From Roseibium algicola (GTDB lineage: Bacteria; Pseudomonadota; Alphaproteobacteria; Rhizobiales; Stappiaceae), in contig NZ_CP019631.1 of NCBI RefSeq assembly GCF_001999245.1, positions 310,001 through 374,000 of the forward strand: 64,000 nt of DNA. Reading direction: 5' to 3'. A model generated the notes under the pieces. The model did not search any database, had not been told where the DNA came from, and saw only the letters and a program-made list of their open reading frames with translations. Both the position numbers and the translations under genes were made by a program. Shown in pieces: positions 1 through 7,824 of the stretch. Numbering within the stretch: the stretch's first letter is position 1; every line of letters starts with the position of its first letter.

Positions 1-1783
1 GAAAATCCAGGGCAAACGGCAAGTTGAAGATCTCGCGGTATCCAAGAGCCGAATAGATCTTCCAGAGCGACATCTGCGCAAGAGCGAGAGGTGTGGCAGC
101 GTCGCTGGCCTTGCCGTTTCTGATCTCGACATTGTGGTTCCCGGCGCTTTCGCCGGCCCCATCGACCAGTGTCGCGTGCCGGGCAAGACCTGCTGCTGTC
201 GGGTTGCCGAAAAGATCGTTGAAACGAACCTCTATGCCATGATCATGAAGCAGGCGGCCGATGATCCGGGTGGCAACCAGCGAATGTCCGCCGAAATCGA
301 AAAAGTCGTCGTCTGGTGCGAGATCTGCAACCGCGAGCGCATCCCGAAACTCCTGCAGGATGGCCGCCTGAATGGCGGTCACGTCGAGGGAAGTTCCTTG
401 CCGTGTGTGGAAAGGAGCGTCAGAAACACAGGCACTTTCGCTCTGGAGAGGCTGCTTGCCCGTCGCGATTGAAAGACCTTCCGGGTTCCGGAGGTATTCG
501 GAAAACAGATCCAGCACCAAACTGCCGGCATGTCGCCTGATCGTCTGTCCCGTGACCAGTTCAAGAATTGCCCTGCCTTCTGTGTCAAAGCCCACTGCCA
601 GCCCGAAATCGGGGCGCGCTTCATATGTCGGCAGGGGTATCCGGTCGAAGGCGAGTGTGTCTGTCGGGACGATGGTTTTCGGATCGGCAAGCCGTTGGAT
701 CCAGACCTTTGGAAGGTCTGCCGCCAGTGCGTTGATGTCGTGTTTTTCCGATCTGGAAATCGCATTCAGATGAGACAGAACCTGCCGTTCACCCTCTTCA
801 GGAGCCATGTCCCGTCCAACCGAAACAGCAAAGCTGTCCGAACGGGCAAATGCGCCGCAAGGGTCAGTCAGGCTGTCTGTCTGCCGTGCCGGGAAAATGG
901 CTTCGATCCGTTCGTGACCGCCGAGCTTGCACAGGAACTGCGCGAAACGAACCCCAACCTGTGCCAGCAATGTGGTGTGGTCCGAAGAAGAGTAACCGTG
1001 GTCATGATGGAGGACAGGTTCGAGCAAGGTTCCGAACCTCAGCGCGAGCCGGTCGCCCGTTGGCAGAAGACCAGGTGTTCCGTTGAAATCGAAAACGGCC
1101 GTATCGGTCAATCCTTCGCCCCGTCGCAACCAGGTGACCGGCGCAAGGCCGGGAAAATCAGGCTCAAGTTGCTTCACTTGACGCAGCGCCGGTGCAGCAA
1201 TGACCTTGTCGTCATAGGCTGACACAAGACTTCTCAGGACATCTTCCGGTGAACAGACCTCCTCGAGAATTCGGTGCATGAGCAGGCCCAGGATCACCGC
1301 TTGACCGCAGAGGATCAGCAGCACCTTGAAAGGGGGTTCGGCTTCGCTGTCCCAATGTGCTTTCTGGGCGGCCAGGACAAGTGAAACGGCTTCCTGCTGG
1401 TTGTCAGCTTTGATGATTTCAAGTGTTCCGTCCGGCCCGTGCGAGAGGGACTTCACGAGTTCTCCCTCGTCACTGAAGCGATAGCGCATCGCCAGCTCGG
1501 GAAGGGCTTCGACCATCGCGTCCACGGCGCGGGCGAGGCGCGCGATATCGGGTGTGCCACCGAGCCGGTAGACCTGGGCATGTCGCAACACCTTGTCCGG
1601 ATCTTGCTGTTGCGCCAGCCAGATCCGTTCCTGATGCTGCGTGACGGTGCGCGGCTCCCGGCCTTTTTTCGGCAAACGGCCAGCCGGGACGGCAGGCTGG
1701 GTTGACCCGTCCAGGGATTTGAGTTCCGCGTCGAAACGCTCGAACTCGGTTGCTGTCAACAGGCGGTCGAAACCTCCGGTCAT
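1..1783 (-). CDS. Nonribosomal peptide synthetase, N-terminal part (runs off the window)
   Basis: Reading leftward from the ATG at 1783 (GGGAG ribosome-binding site just upstream), 594 codons are open to the window edge. Residues about 50-430 resemble a condensation domain, but the place of the catalytic HHxxxDG motif reads HRILEEV (His at about residue 170), so the second His and the Asp-Gly are lost. A carrier-protein domain follows, with FDFGGHSL placing the phosphopantetheine serine at Ser501. A second condensation-like domain then starts (PLALAQMSLW). No adenylation domain lies between the first condensation and carrier domains. The neighbouring siderophore-type importer suggests siderophore assembly, but the product cannot be read from this fragment. 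Confidence 0.8.
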   Translation of the reverse strand, partial: MTGGFDRLLTATEFERFDAELKSLDGSTQPAVPAGRLPKKGREPRTVTQHQERIWLAQQQDPDKVLRHAQVYRLGGTPDIARLARAVDAMVEALPELAMRYRFSDEGELVKSLSHGPDGTLEIIKADNQQEAVSLVLAAQKAHWDSEAEPPFKVLLILCGQAVILGLLMHRILEEVCSPEDVLRSLVSAYDDKVIAAPALRQVKQLEPDFPGLAPVTWLRRGEGLTDTAVFDFNGTPGLLPTGDRLALRFGTLLEPVLHHDHGYSSSDHTTLLAQVGVRFAQFLCKLGGHERIEAIFPARQTDSLTDPCGAFARSDSFAVSVGRDMAPEEGERQVLSHLNAISRSEKHDINALAADLPKVWIQRLADPKTIVPTDTLAFDRIPLPTYEARPDFGLAVGFDTEGRAILELVTGQTIRRHAGSLVLDLFSEYLRNPEGLSIATGKQPLQSESACVSDAPFHTRQGTSLDVTAIQAAILQEFRDALAVADLAPDDDFFDFGGHSLVATRIIGRLLHDHGIEVRFNDLFGNPTAAGLARHATLVDGAGESAGNHNVEIRNGKASDAATPLALAQMSLWKIYSALGYREIFNLPFALDF

Positions 1784-2054
1784 GTCAGTCTCCCGATACT
1801 CATGTGTCGTGCTGATTGCTTGCCTTGGGAGCTCGTCCGCAGCCATTCGGGCCGACGACGCGGGGGCTCACTGAGTAAGCGGATATGAGTTGCATTTGTT
1901 AGCAGGCACAGCCAGCGGGAGCAATTAAACTTGTATCAAATACTCATGTTTTTTAAGTTCGGGTATCCAGGTGGGCCGGATATGATTTCTGGACGGGAGA
2001 AGGCAAGACACCCGGGCAAGCACTCAGTGTGCTGTCCGGGCATGTTCGATGCAG
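1784..2054. other. Intergenic region upstream of the NRPS gene
   Basis: About 270 bp with no credible gene. It separates the importer operon, which ends in a terminator, from the NRPS start, so the NRPS promoter probably lies here. I see no convincing -35/-10 pair or iron box by eye. Confidence 0.4.
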
Positions 2055-2084
2055 AAAACCGATAGACGGAGCAGCTCCGGTTTT
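2055..2084 (-). terminator. Intrinsic terminator after the siderophore-binding protein gene
   Basis: Inverted repeat AAAACCG (2055-2061) / CGGTTTT (2078-2084) with an inner GGAGC/GCTCC pairing. The outer arms supply A and T tracts on both strands. It overlaps the stop codon of the substrate-binding protein gene and would end the importer transcript before the NRPS gene. Confidence 0.6.
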
Positions 2085-3048
2085 ACTGCGTCGTCTCGTT
2101 CCAGCCTGCGATCGCGTCCAGCATGTGTTCCGCGCTTGCAACGCTCGGGGTAATCACCTTGGCGGGATCGACGAACAGGATCCGGTTTTCTTTGGCCGGT
2201 TTCATGAATTGATCCCAACCGGGAACAATCTTGCTCAGCGAAGCACGGGTGCCGGCCTCATCGCGGCCGCCGGCCATGTAGCTGTTGAGCAGGACAAGAA
2301 CATCAGGGTCGAGCTTGCCGAATTCCTCCGCACTCAACGGCATGAGCATCATGGAACCGCCTGCCGGAGAGGCGCCACTCGGCGCACCGACATCCAGACG
2401 GCTGTATCCGAGGTCTTCCAGTGCCTGAACCATGCCGGAGGAATCGCCCACAACATTGAGCTGGTCGGTCAGAAAGACGGGAAGGTAGGTCCTGCCGGCA
2501 GGATCGAAGGGCAGTTTGGTTCGCAGATCTTCCACGCGCTTTTCATAAGCCGCCTTGCGGGCGGCAAAGACATCTTCCCGGCCGACGAGAGCTGCCAGGT
2601 CTTCCTCGACATCAAAACCGTAGACCTTCGAGCTGCCAATATTCTGCAGATAGACCGGCGCGACAGTGGCCAGTTGATCGGCTTTGCCGGCATCCAGTTC
2701 GCTCGCGACGATCAGATCAGGTTCCAACGCTCTCAGTTTTTCAAGATCGAGCTGTCCGACGGGGCCGAAACCCTTTGGTTTCGTTTTGCCTTCGCCGAGA
2801 ACGGTGTCGATGAAGTCTACCGCGATAACGAAACTGCCGTCATCCGCCCGGCCGAAGCTGCCGGTAAGATCGAGCCCGAGATCCATCAGAGGAATGCCGA
2901 GCAACGGCTCGTGCATGACGACGATATGTTCGGGCTGCTCCGGTATCGTGACCTTCCGGCCCGTGTCGTCGGTGAGGGTGCGCTCGGCTGCAAGGACCGG
3001 ACTTGTCGCCAGTAGGGCTGCGATTGCGCAGGAGACGAGAAAACGCAT
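2083..3048 (-). CDS. Iron-siderophore ABC transporter substrate-binding protein
   Basis: A 321-residue FecB/FhuD-type periplasmic protein. The N-terminus is a signal peptide (hydrophobic core with a VLAAE cleavage region), followed by the family opening strand (RTLTDDTGRKVTIP) and an IVVMHEP segment. ALEPDLIVAS is typical of the helical-backbone fold of ferric-siderophore, haem and B12 receptors. It is the last gene of a four-gene set (ATPase, two permeases, binding protein), 10 bp after the second permease. It would deliver a ferric siderophore, perhaps the product of the adjacent NRPS, to the permeases. The exact ligand is not readable. Confidence 0.85.
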   Translation of the reverse strand: MRFLVSCAIAALLATSPVLAAERTLTDDTGRKVTIPEQPEHIVVMHEPLLGIPLMDLGLDLTGSFGRADDGSFVIAVDFIDTVLGEGKTKPKGFGPVGQLDLEKLRALEPDLIVASELDAGKADQLATVAPVYLQNIGSSKVYGFDVEEDLAALVGREDVFAARKAAYEKRVEDLRTKLPFDPAGRTYLPVFLTDQLNVVGDSSGMVQALEDLGYSRLDVGAPSGASPAGGSMMLMPLSAEEFGKLDPDVLVLLNSYMAGGRDEAGTRASLSKIVPGWDQFMKPAKENRILFVDPAKVITPSVASAEHMLDAIAGWNETTQ

Positions 3049-3058
3049 GAAGATCCTT

Positions 3059-4126
3059 TCAGTGTGACTGGAGTTTGCGCAGCGCCTGCAGACGCAGCGC
3101 GATGATGAAGAGCGGCACGCCGACCATGGTCAGGCCGAGGCCGAGAGGCATTGGCAGGGAGCCACCAAGCCCGCGTGTCATTGCATCGGCGATCAGGACG
3201 AGGATCCCGCCCATCAAGGCGGACAGGAAAAGCCGCGCCCGGGCGACGGCCGGTGAAAGAAAGCCGGCGATGTGAGGTGCCAGCACGCCGAGAAAGACCA
3301 GAGGGCCAACCGCCGTCACGGCAGCGGAGCTCAGCACAACGGCAGTGAGCAGGATCAACGGGCGGGAACGGCCAACAGGTTCGCCCAATGCCATCGCCAT
3401 TTCGCTGCCCAGGTCATAGGTCGCCATGGCAGGGCCGAGAACGAAGATTGCCGCGAGGCTGAGAACGAACAACGGCGCAAAGGCGGCGATGACTGTCCAG
3501 TTGGCCTGGAACAGCGAGCCGGCCAGCCACTCGGAAAGGGCGATGGAGGTCTCGGTCGGCAGATACAGGATGAGAAGCGATCCGAATGAGGACAGGACCG
3601 TCTCGATTGCTATCCCCATCAGGACGATGGAAAGACCGCTGGATCGCTCGCTGCCGACAAGCCATAAAAGCAGACCGGCAACCGTCAGCCCACCGGCGAG
3701 CGCAGCAAGAACCACAAGGCTCTTGGGTGCCGCCGGCAGGAAGACCAGCAGCAACATGATCATCGTCATCGACCCTTGGCTGAAGCCGAAAAGTCCCGGG
3801 TCAGCCAGCGGGTTCCTGGCAACCGACTGAAGCATTGCCCCGGCAAGTGCGACCGCCCAGCCGACCATGAACCCGAGCAGGATCCGAGGCAGGCGGACCG
3901 TCCAGAGGGCATAGTTCTCCGCACCCGGCAAACTTTCACCGGCAAGCGTTCGGAAAAGATCGGTTAGCCCGGTGTCCGTCAGCCCGAGGCCAGTGGCAAG
4001 AGCCGCAAGTGCAAGCGCAGCAGCCACAAGACAGGCTCCGGCAAGCAGATTGCCGGTCCTCATCTGAAGTCCGCCGGGCAGACGCAGAACCCGTTTGCCG
4101 TCGATTGCTCTACCGCCTCTGATCAT
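3059..4126 (-). CDS. FecCD-family iron-siderophore permease
   Basis: A 355-residue hydrophobic protein with many membrane segments and family motifs: RLPRILLGFMVG near the start, the GAMLQSVARNPLADPGLFG segment that contacts the ATPase, and GPLVFLGVLAPHIAG near the C-terminus. Its start overlaps the stop of the upstream permease by 4 bp, which indicates translational coupling. With its partner it forms the heterodimeric inner-membrane channel. The first ~20 residues before MRTGNLLAG are weakly conserved, so the ATG within that stretch is an alternative start. Confidence 0.85.
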   Translation of the reverse strand: MIRGGRAIDGKRVLRLPGGLQMRTGNLLAGACLVAAALALAALATGLGLTDTGLTDLFRTLAGESLPGAENYALWTVRLPRILLGFMVGWAVALAGAMLQSVARNPLADPGLFGFSQGSMTMIMLLLVFLPAAPKSLVVLAALAGGLTVAGLLLWLVGSERSSGLSIVLMGIAIETVLSSFGSLLILYLPTETSIALSEWLAGSLFQANWTVIAAFAPLFVLSLAAIFVLGPAMATYDLGSEMAMALGEPVGRSRPLILLTAVVLSSAAVTAVGPLVFLGVLAPHIAGFLSPAVARARLFLSALMGGILVLIADAMTRGLGGSLPMPLGLGLTMVGVPLFIIALRLQALRKLQSH

Positions 4127-5136
4127 GAGGCCTCCCGGCTACCGGGGGAGAGATAGAAGCGTTTGACGATCACGATGAATACGATGCCGCCGATCAGATC
4201 CGTAACCAGGCCGGTGTTCACGACGTAGGGGTAAAAGGCTTCCCGAGCGATGAGATCCGCTGCCAGACCGACAATCGCGCCCACGATCAGGGAGGCCGGC
4301 AGGGCGTGAACAAGATTGTTGCCCATGAAGGGGCGCACGATATGCGGCACGACCAGCCCGACGAAGCCGATCGGACCGCACACCGCAACCGCGGAGCCGG
4401 ACCCGAGCACGGCTGCTCCGATGGCAAGACGTGAGACAAGAGGAACGTTGACACCGGTTGAGGCGGCCTTGTCGGCGCCCAGCAGGATCAGAGTCAGCGG
4501 CCGGGCAAACAGCAGCAGGATTACGACGGAAAAGGCCCCGATCCACCAGAACATGGCAAGGCGATCGATATAGACGTGGTTGATGTTGCCCGTTACCCAG
4601 CTCAGGAAATCGGCGCGGCGGGCCGGGTCGGACAACAGCAAGGCGTTGGTCATGCCGGTGAACAGCATGGAAACCAGGGCGCCGGACAGGATAAGGGACA
4701 ATCCGCGCGGGTCGTTCCGGCGCCCTGCGAGCCGGGCAACCGCAAGGCTGGAGAGAAAACCGGCAAGTGCTCCGGCCAGTGCCGCAACGCCCTGCAGCTC
4801 GGTGCTGGCGCCGAACAGGAGCGCACTGGCAACCAGAAACAGAGCCGCACCAGAATTGACGCCCAGTGTGGCCGGGGAGGCCAGGGGATTGCGCACCAGG
4901 CTTTGCAGGACGAAGCCGCTGGCCGCGGCGATGCCGCCGGCATAAATGGCAATCAGGGTGCGCGGCAACCGCTGGAACAGAAAGACCGCGTCTTCGTAAC
5001 TTTGAGCTTCGAAACGCTGGAGCGCGGCAATCAGGTTCGGCAGATCGGCCGCGTGGAAACCGAAGAACAAATGCACCACCAGCACGATGGCAAGCATTGC
5101 AAGGATGAGCAGAAGGTGGAGACTACGCCGGTCCAT
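4123..5136 (-). CDS. FecCD-family iron-siderophore permease
   Basis: A 337-residue polytopic membrane protein and partner of the preceding permease. Visible motifs are RLPRTLIAIYAGG, SLVRNPLASPATLGVNSG and GPIGFVGLVVPHIVR, all typical of BtuC/FecCD permeases. Its stop overlaps the next gene by 4 bp and its start shares one base with the ATPase stop, so the three genes are tightly coupled. Two distinct permeases plus one ATPase is the usual composition of ferric-siderophore importers, whereas vitamin B12 importers use a homodimer. Confidence 0.85.
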   Translation of the reverse strand: MDRRSLHLLLILAMLAIVLVVHLFFGFHAADLPNLIAALQRFEAQSYEDAVFLFQRLPRTLIAIYAGGIAAASGFVLQSLVRNPLASPATLGVNSGAALFLVASALLFGASTELQGVAALAGALAGFLSSLAVARLAGRRNDPRGLSLILSGALVSMLFTGMTNALLLSDPARRADFLSWVTGNINHVYIDRLAMFWWIGAFSVVILLLFARPLTLILLGADKAASTGVNVPLVSRLAIGAAVLGSGSAVAVCGPIGFVGLVVPHIVRPFMGNNLVHALPASLIVGAIVGLAADLIAREAFYPYVVNTGLVTDLIGGIVFIVIVKRFYLSPGSREAS

Positions 5137-5921
5137 CAGGCTACCGATGTGTGCCCAATGCGCTCCGGAAAGCAGACGAGGCGCCCATTGCGTGGAAAGA
5201 TCTGGGTCCTGAGGCCGAAGACCTGTTCGATGTTGTCACTGGTGACCGTGTCCGCAACCGGTCCTGCCGTAATGCACCGGCCTGACTGCATCAGCACGAC
5301 CTCGTCGGCGAAGGCGGTGGTCAGGTTCAGGTCGTGCAGAACGGCAATCACCGTCTTGCCGTGGGTTTCGATCAGCTCCCTGACAAGTTCGAGAACGGCG
5401 AACTGGTATTTCATGTCCAGATGATTGACTGGCTCGTCCATCAGGATGACATCGGTATCCTGTGCCAGAACCATTGCGATCCAGGCGCGCTGACGCTGAC
5501 CACCGGACAATTTGTTGACGGGAAAACCGGCCCGGTCGCTCAGGCCGACCGTCTCCAGAACCTGTTTGAAGAGATCACGATCCTGCGCCGACGGACCACC
5601 CGTCAGTGAATACCGCGAATAGCCGGCAAGCTCGATCAGCTCGCCAAGTGTCATGTAATCCGGGCAGAAGCAATCCTGAGGCAGATAGGCAATCCGGCGG
5701 GCAAGAGCTTTCCGGCCTATGCCATGGAGAGGTGCGCCTTCCAGCAGAATGTCGCCGGCGCTGATCGGCAGGAAGCTCATGATGGCTTTCAACAGGCTGG
5801 ACTTGCCGCACCCGTTCGGCCCGACGATCGCCGTAAGCCGGCTTTTGCTGAACCGGACGGAGACATCACTGAGCACATTCAAGGGTCCGTAAGCCGCGCT
5901 TACGTGTCTCGTCTCCAGCAA
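5136..5921 (-). CDS. Iron-siderophore ABC transporter ATP-binding protein
   Basis: FecE/FepC-type ATPase. Walker A is GPNGCGKSS, the signature is LSGGQRQRAWIAM, Walker B is VILMDEP and the switch is HDLN. I chose TTG at 5921 (protein LLETRHVSAAYG..., 261 aa) because AGAGG lies 6 bp upstream and homologues begin with this strand. A start further upstream (6065) would add ~48 residues without family resemblance and overlap the divergent gene. First gene of the importer operon. A 17-bp palindrome just upstream may control it. Confidence 0.8.
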   Translation of the reverse strand: MLETRHVSAAYGPLNVLSDVSVRFSKSRLTAIVGPNGCGKSSLLKAIMSFLPISAGDILLEGAPLHGIGRKALARRIAYLPQDCFCPDYMTLGELIELAGYSRYSLTGGPSAQDRDLFKQVLETVGLSDRAGFPVNKLSGGQRQRAWIAMVLAQDTDVILMDEPVNHLDMKYQFAVLELVRELIETHGKTVIAVLHDLNLTTAFADEVVLMQSGRCITAGPVADTVTSDNIEQVFGLRTQIFPRNGRLVCFPERIGHTSVA

Positions 5922-5936
5922 TTTCGACCTCTTGAC

Positions 5937-5953
5937 CTTCTGCAATGCAGAAG
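5937..5953. promoter_or_regulatory. Perfect palindrome between divergent iron genes, candidate operator
   Basis: CTTCTGCAATGCAGAAG is a perfect inverted repeat (7-bp arms, 3-bp centre). It lies between the importer operon (minus) and the monooxygenase gene (plus), next to the TATA-rich stretch 5956-5963 that could be a -10 on either strand. Position and symmetry suit a dimeric repressor acting on both genes. An iron regulator is an inference from context only; the sequence does not plainly match a RirA or Irr box. Confidence 0.4.
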
Positions 5954-6033
5954 TCTTTATACTATCCGAAACGAGCCAGCAAACCCAAAGCCAGCCCTCG
6001 AACTCGTTTCCAATCCAATCAAGAGCGGATTTG

Positions 6034-7341
6034 ATGACCCCCTCAAAGAAATTGCATATCGGCATGTCGCTCGCCCCGACATGGCTCAGCGGCGACGCGT
6101 GGCGTCGTGCGGACAGTGGCGTGGAAGGCCTTTACGGCAGTGATTTTTATCTCGACGTCGCACTGCGCGCGGAGCAGGTCAAACTGGACTTTGCGTTTCT
6201 GCCGGACTCGCTGTTTCTGAACACCGGGCTGCTGGCATCCGGCACCGGGTTTGCCAGCCTTGACCCGACATTGCTGCTGGCCGCGATCGCGCGCGAGACG
6301 TCGAGGATCGGGCTCTTGTCGACAGCGTCGACGACCTTCTTTCCACCCTATATCGTCGCCCGGCAGATCCAGTCGCTGAACTGGCTCAGCAACGGGCGGG
6401 CCGGCTGGAACATCGTCACTGCGCTGGACGGCAACGCGAATTTCGGTCTGTCCGAAATGCCGAGCCCGGAGGAACGCTATGCACGGGCCGCCGAATTTAC
6501 CGAAGTCGTCCGGCAGCTCTGGGAGAGCTTTCCTTATGAAGCTCTCAAGCTCGACAGGGAAAGCGGGCTGTTCGCCGATGCGGAACTCGTCAAACCGGTC
6601 GACCACGAAGGTTCGTTCTTCAACGTGAAGGGTCCGCTCAACTTGCCGCGCTTCGGCAAGACACGGATACCGCTTGTGCAGGCAGGGGCATCGGGCGCAG
6701 GCCGTGACTTTGCCTCTTCGGTGGCGGACGCGATCTTCGCCTCGACACCGGACAAGGCTGCAGCCGTGGACTTGCGGGCCGATTTGCGCAAACGGGCCGA
6801 ACAGCGCGGACGAAAGGGCGACGATATCCGGGTTTTGCCAGGGTTGAGCCTTTACCTTGCGCCGACCAGGGCGGAGGCCGAGGAGCTCTTTGCCGAAACC
6901 AACGCACGCGTGAGCCGGGACAGGTGCCTGGCAACAGTTTTGGAAATGACCGGGCTCGATCTTTGCGACTGGCCGGCAAAACGACAGGTGAAAGCCACGG
7001 ATCTGCCCCCGCCACCGGAAACGGTGCGCAGCCGCACCCATTCGCAACTTCTGCGGCGGATGATCGAGCGGGACGAACCGGCCGTCGAAGACCTGTTGTG
7101 CCGGCCGGAGGTTATCGGCTCGGCCCATTGGCTCGTCGTCGGCACACCTTCCGATGCGGTCGCACAAATCAAGGATTGGGCAGCGGCAGGTGCGATCGAC
7201 GGTTTCGTCGCCTTTCCGGGTGGATCTCTGGACGCGGTGCGCCTGCTCCTGGAACAGGTGGTTCCTGCATTGGGTGATCTGGGCCTTTTCCGGAAAGACT
7301 ATTCAGGCTCGACCTTCTTCGAGCATCTGACCCAGGAATAG
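6034..7341 (+). CDS. FMN-dependent monooxygenase, NtaA/SnaA/DszA family
   Basis: About 435 residues of the bacterial-luciferase-like superfamily. Family features are the N-terminal HIGMSLAPTWLS strand, a RIGLLSTASTTFFPPY segment, and NGRAGWNIVTALDGNAN, which is characteristic of the nitrilotriacetate/EDTA/dibenzothiophene-sulfone monooxygenase branch. Members use FMNH2 from a separate reductase to oxidise chelators, sulfones or amines. No reductase gene is nearby. I chose ATG 6034 (AAGAGCGGA upstream) because the extra N-terminus from 5932 is not family-like. Divergent from the importer, it may release iron from, or degrade, an imported chelator. That role is inference. Confidence 0.8.
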   Translation: MTPSKKLHIGMSLAPTWLSGDAWRRADSGVEGLYGSDFYLDVALRAEQVKLDFAFLPDSLFLNTGLLASGTGFASLDPTLLLAAIARETSRIGLLSTASTTFFPPYIVARQIQSLNWLSNGRAGWNIVTALDGNANFGLSEMPSPEERYARAAEFTEVVRQLWESFPYEALKLDRESGLFADAELVKPVDHEGSFFNVKGPLNLPRFGKTRIPLVQAGASGAGRDFASSVADAIFASTPDKAAAVDLRADLRKRAEQRGRKGDDIRVLPGLSLYLAPTRAEAEELFAETNARVSRDRCLATVLEMTGLDLCDWPAKRQVKATDLPPPPETVRSRTHSQLLRRMIERDEPAVEDLLCRPEVIGSAHWLVVGTPSDAVAQIKDWAAAGAIDGFVAFPGGSLDAVRLLLEQVVPALGDLGLFRKDYSGSTFFEHLTQE

Positions 7342-7609
7342 GCATCGAGACAAACGCAGAAGCGCGTCACAGCAGGCGGACTAGGCAGTTGCAGAGGCCG
7401 AGGTTGCGCCATTTTCGAAAACTGGTGTCGGGGCTTGGCGAAAGAAAATTCCAACCCCTGACATCGCGAAACAGCAGCCCGAATAGAGTGCTTTGATCTT
7501 TGTCTGACCGGCGCTTATGCGATAAATTTTCCGTAATTAATTGAAATTAATAAGAAAAATCTTTTAGGTGGCTGGTCAAAAATTCGGCAGAAACCGTGTG
7601 CCGATTTTG
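7342..7609. other. Intergenic region before the amide regulon
   Basis: About 270 bp without a credible gene. The 3' half is AT-rich (7530-7575). The useful signal is the promoter and leader that follow from 7610. Confidence 0.4.
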
Positions 7610-7638
7610 TTGACAGAAATAAAACCTCTCGATAACGT
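7610..7638 (+). promoter_or_regulatory. Sigma-70-type promoter of the first amide operon
   Basis: TTGACA (7610-7615), a 17-bp spacer and TAACGT (7633-7638). The predicted start point, about 7645, coincides with the first base of the first hexaloop hairpin. The RNA would therefore begin with the antiterminator-binding structure. Confidence 0.6.
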
Positions 7639-7644
7639 TTCAAT

Positions 7645-7677
7645 CTCCAAGTGATTGGAGCGTGGCAACGGGGCCAC
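7645..7677 (+). promoter_or_regulatory. Candidate ANTAR-binding dual-hexaloop RNA element (leader 1)
   Basis: Two adjacent hairpins, each with a 5-bp stem and 6-nt loop: CTCCA-AGTGAT-TGGAG (7645-7660) and GTGGC-AACGGG-GCCAC (7662-7677). Both loops have A at position 1 and G at position 4, the pattern described for RNAs bound by ANTAR antiterminators. A strong terminator follows 17 nt later and the operon downstream encodes an ANTAR protein (AmiR-like). This is seen directly in the sequence; binding by AmiR is inference. Confidence 0.7.
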
Positions 7678-7694
7678 TTTAAAATTCGCAGGCG

Positions 7695-7746
7695 AAAAGG
7701 CCTCTCTATGTCTTCGGAAACGAAGCTGTAGGGAGGCCTTTTCTTT
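7695..7746 (+). terminator. Intrinsic terminator in leader 1 (attenuator)
   Basis: Long stem between AAAAGGCCTC (7695-7704) and GAGGCCTTTT (7733-7742), extended inward, with an apical CTTCG-GAAA-CGAAG hairpin and a T-rich tail. It lies about 80 bp upstream of the permease start and downstream of the hexaloop pair, so it would stop transcription unless antiterminated. Confidence 0.75.
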
Positions 7747-7824
7747 TGCGCTCAGCGATGTGCCGCGAGAGAGACCCCGAACAACTGCCGGGGCGCGGCA
7801 GAACAATAAAAATGAGGGGTAAAA

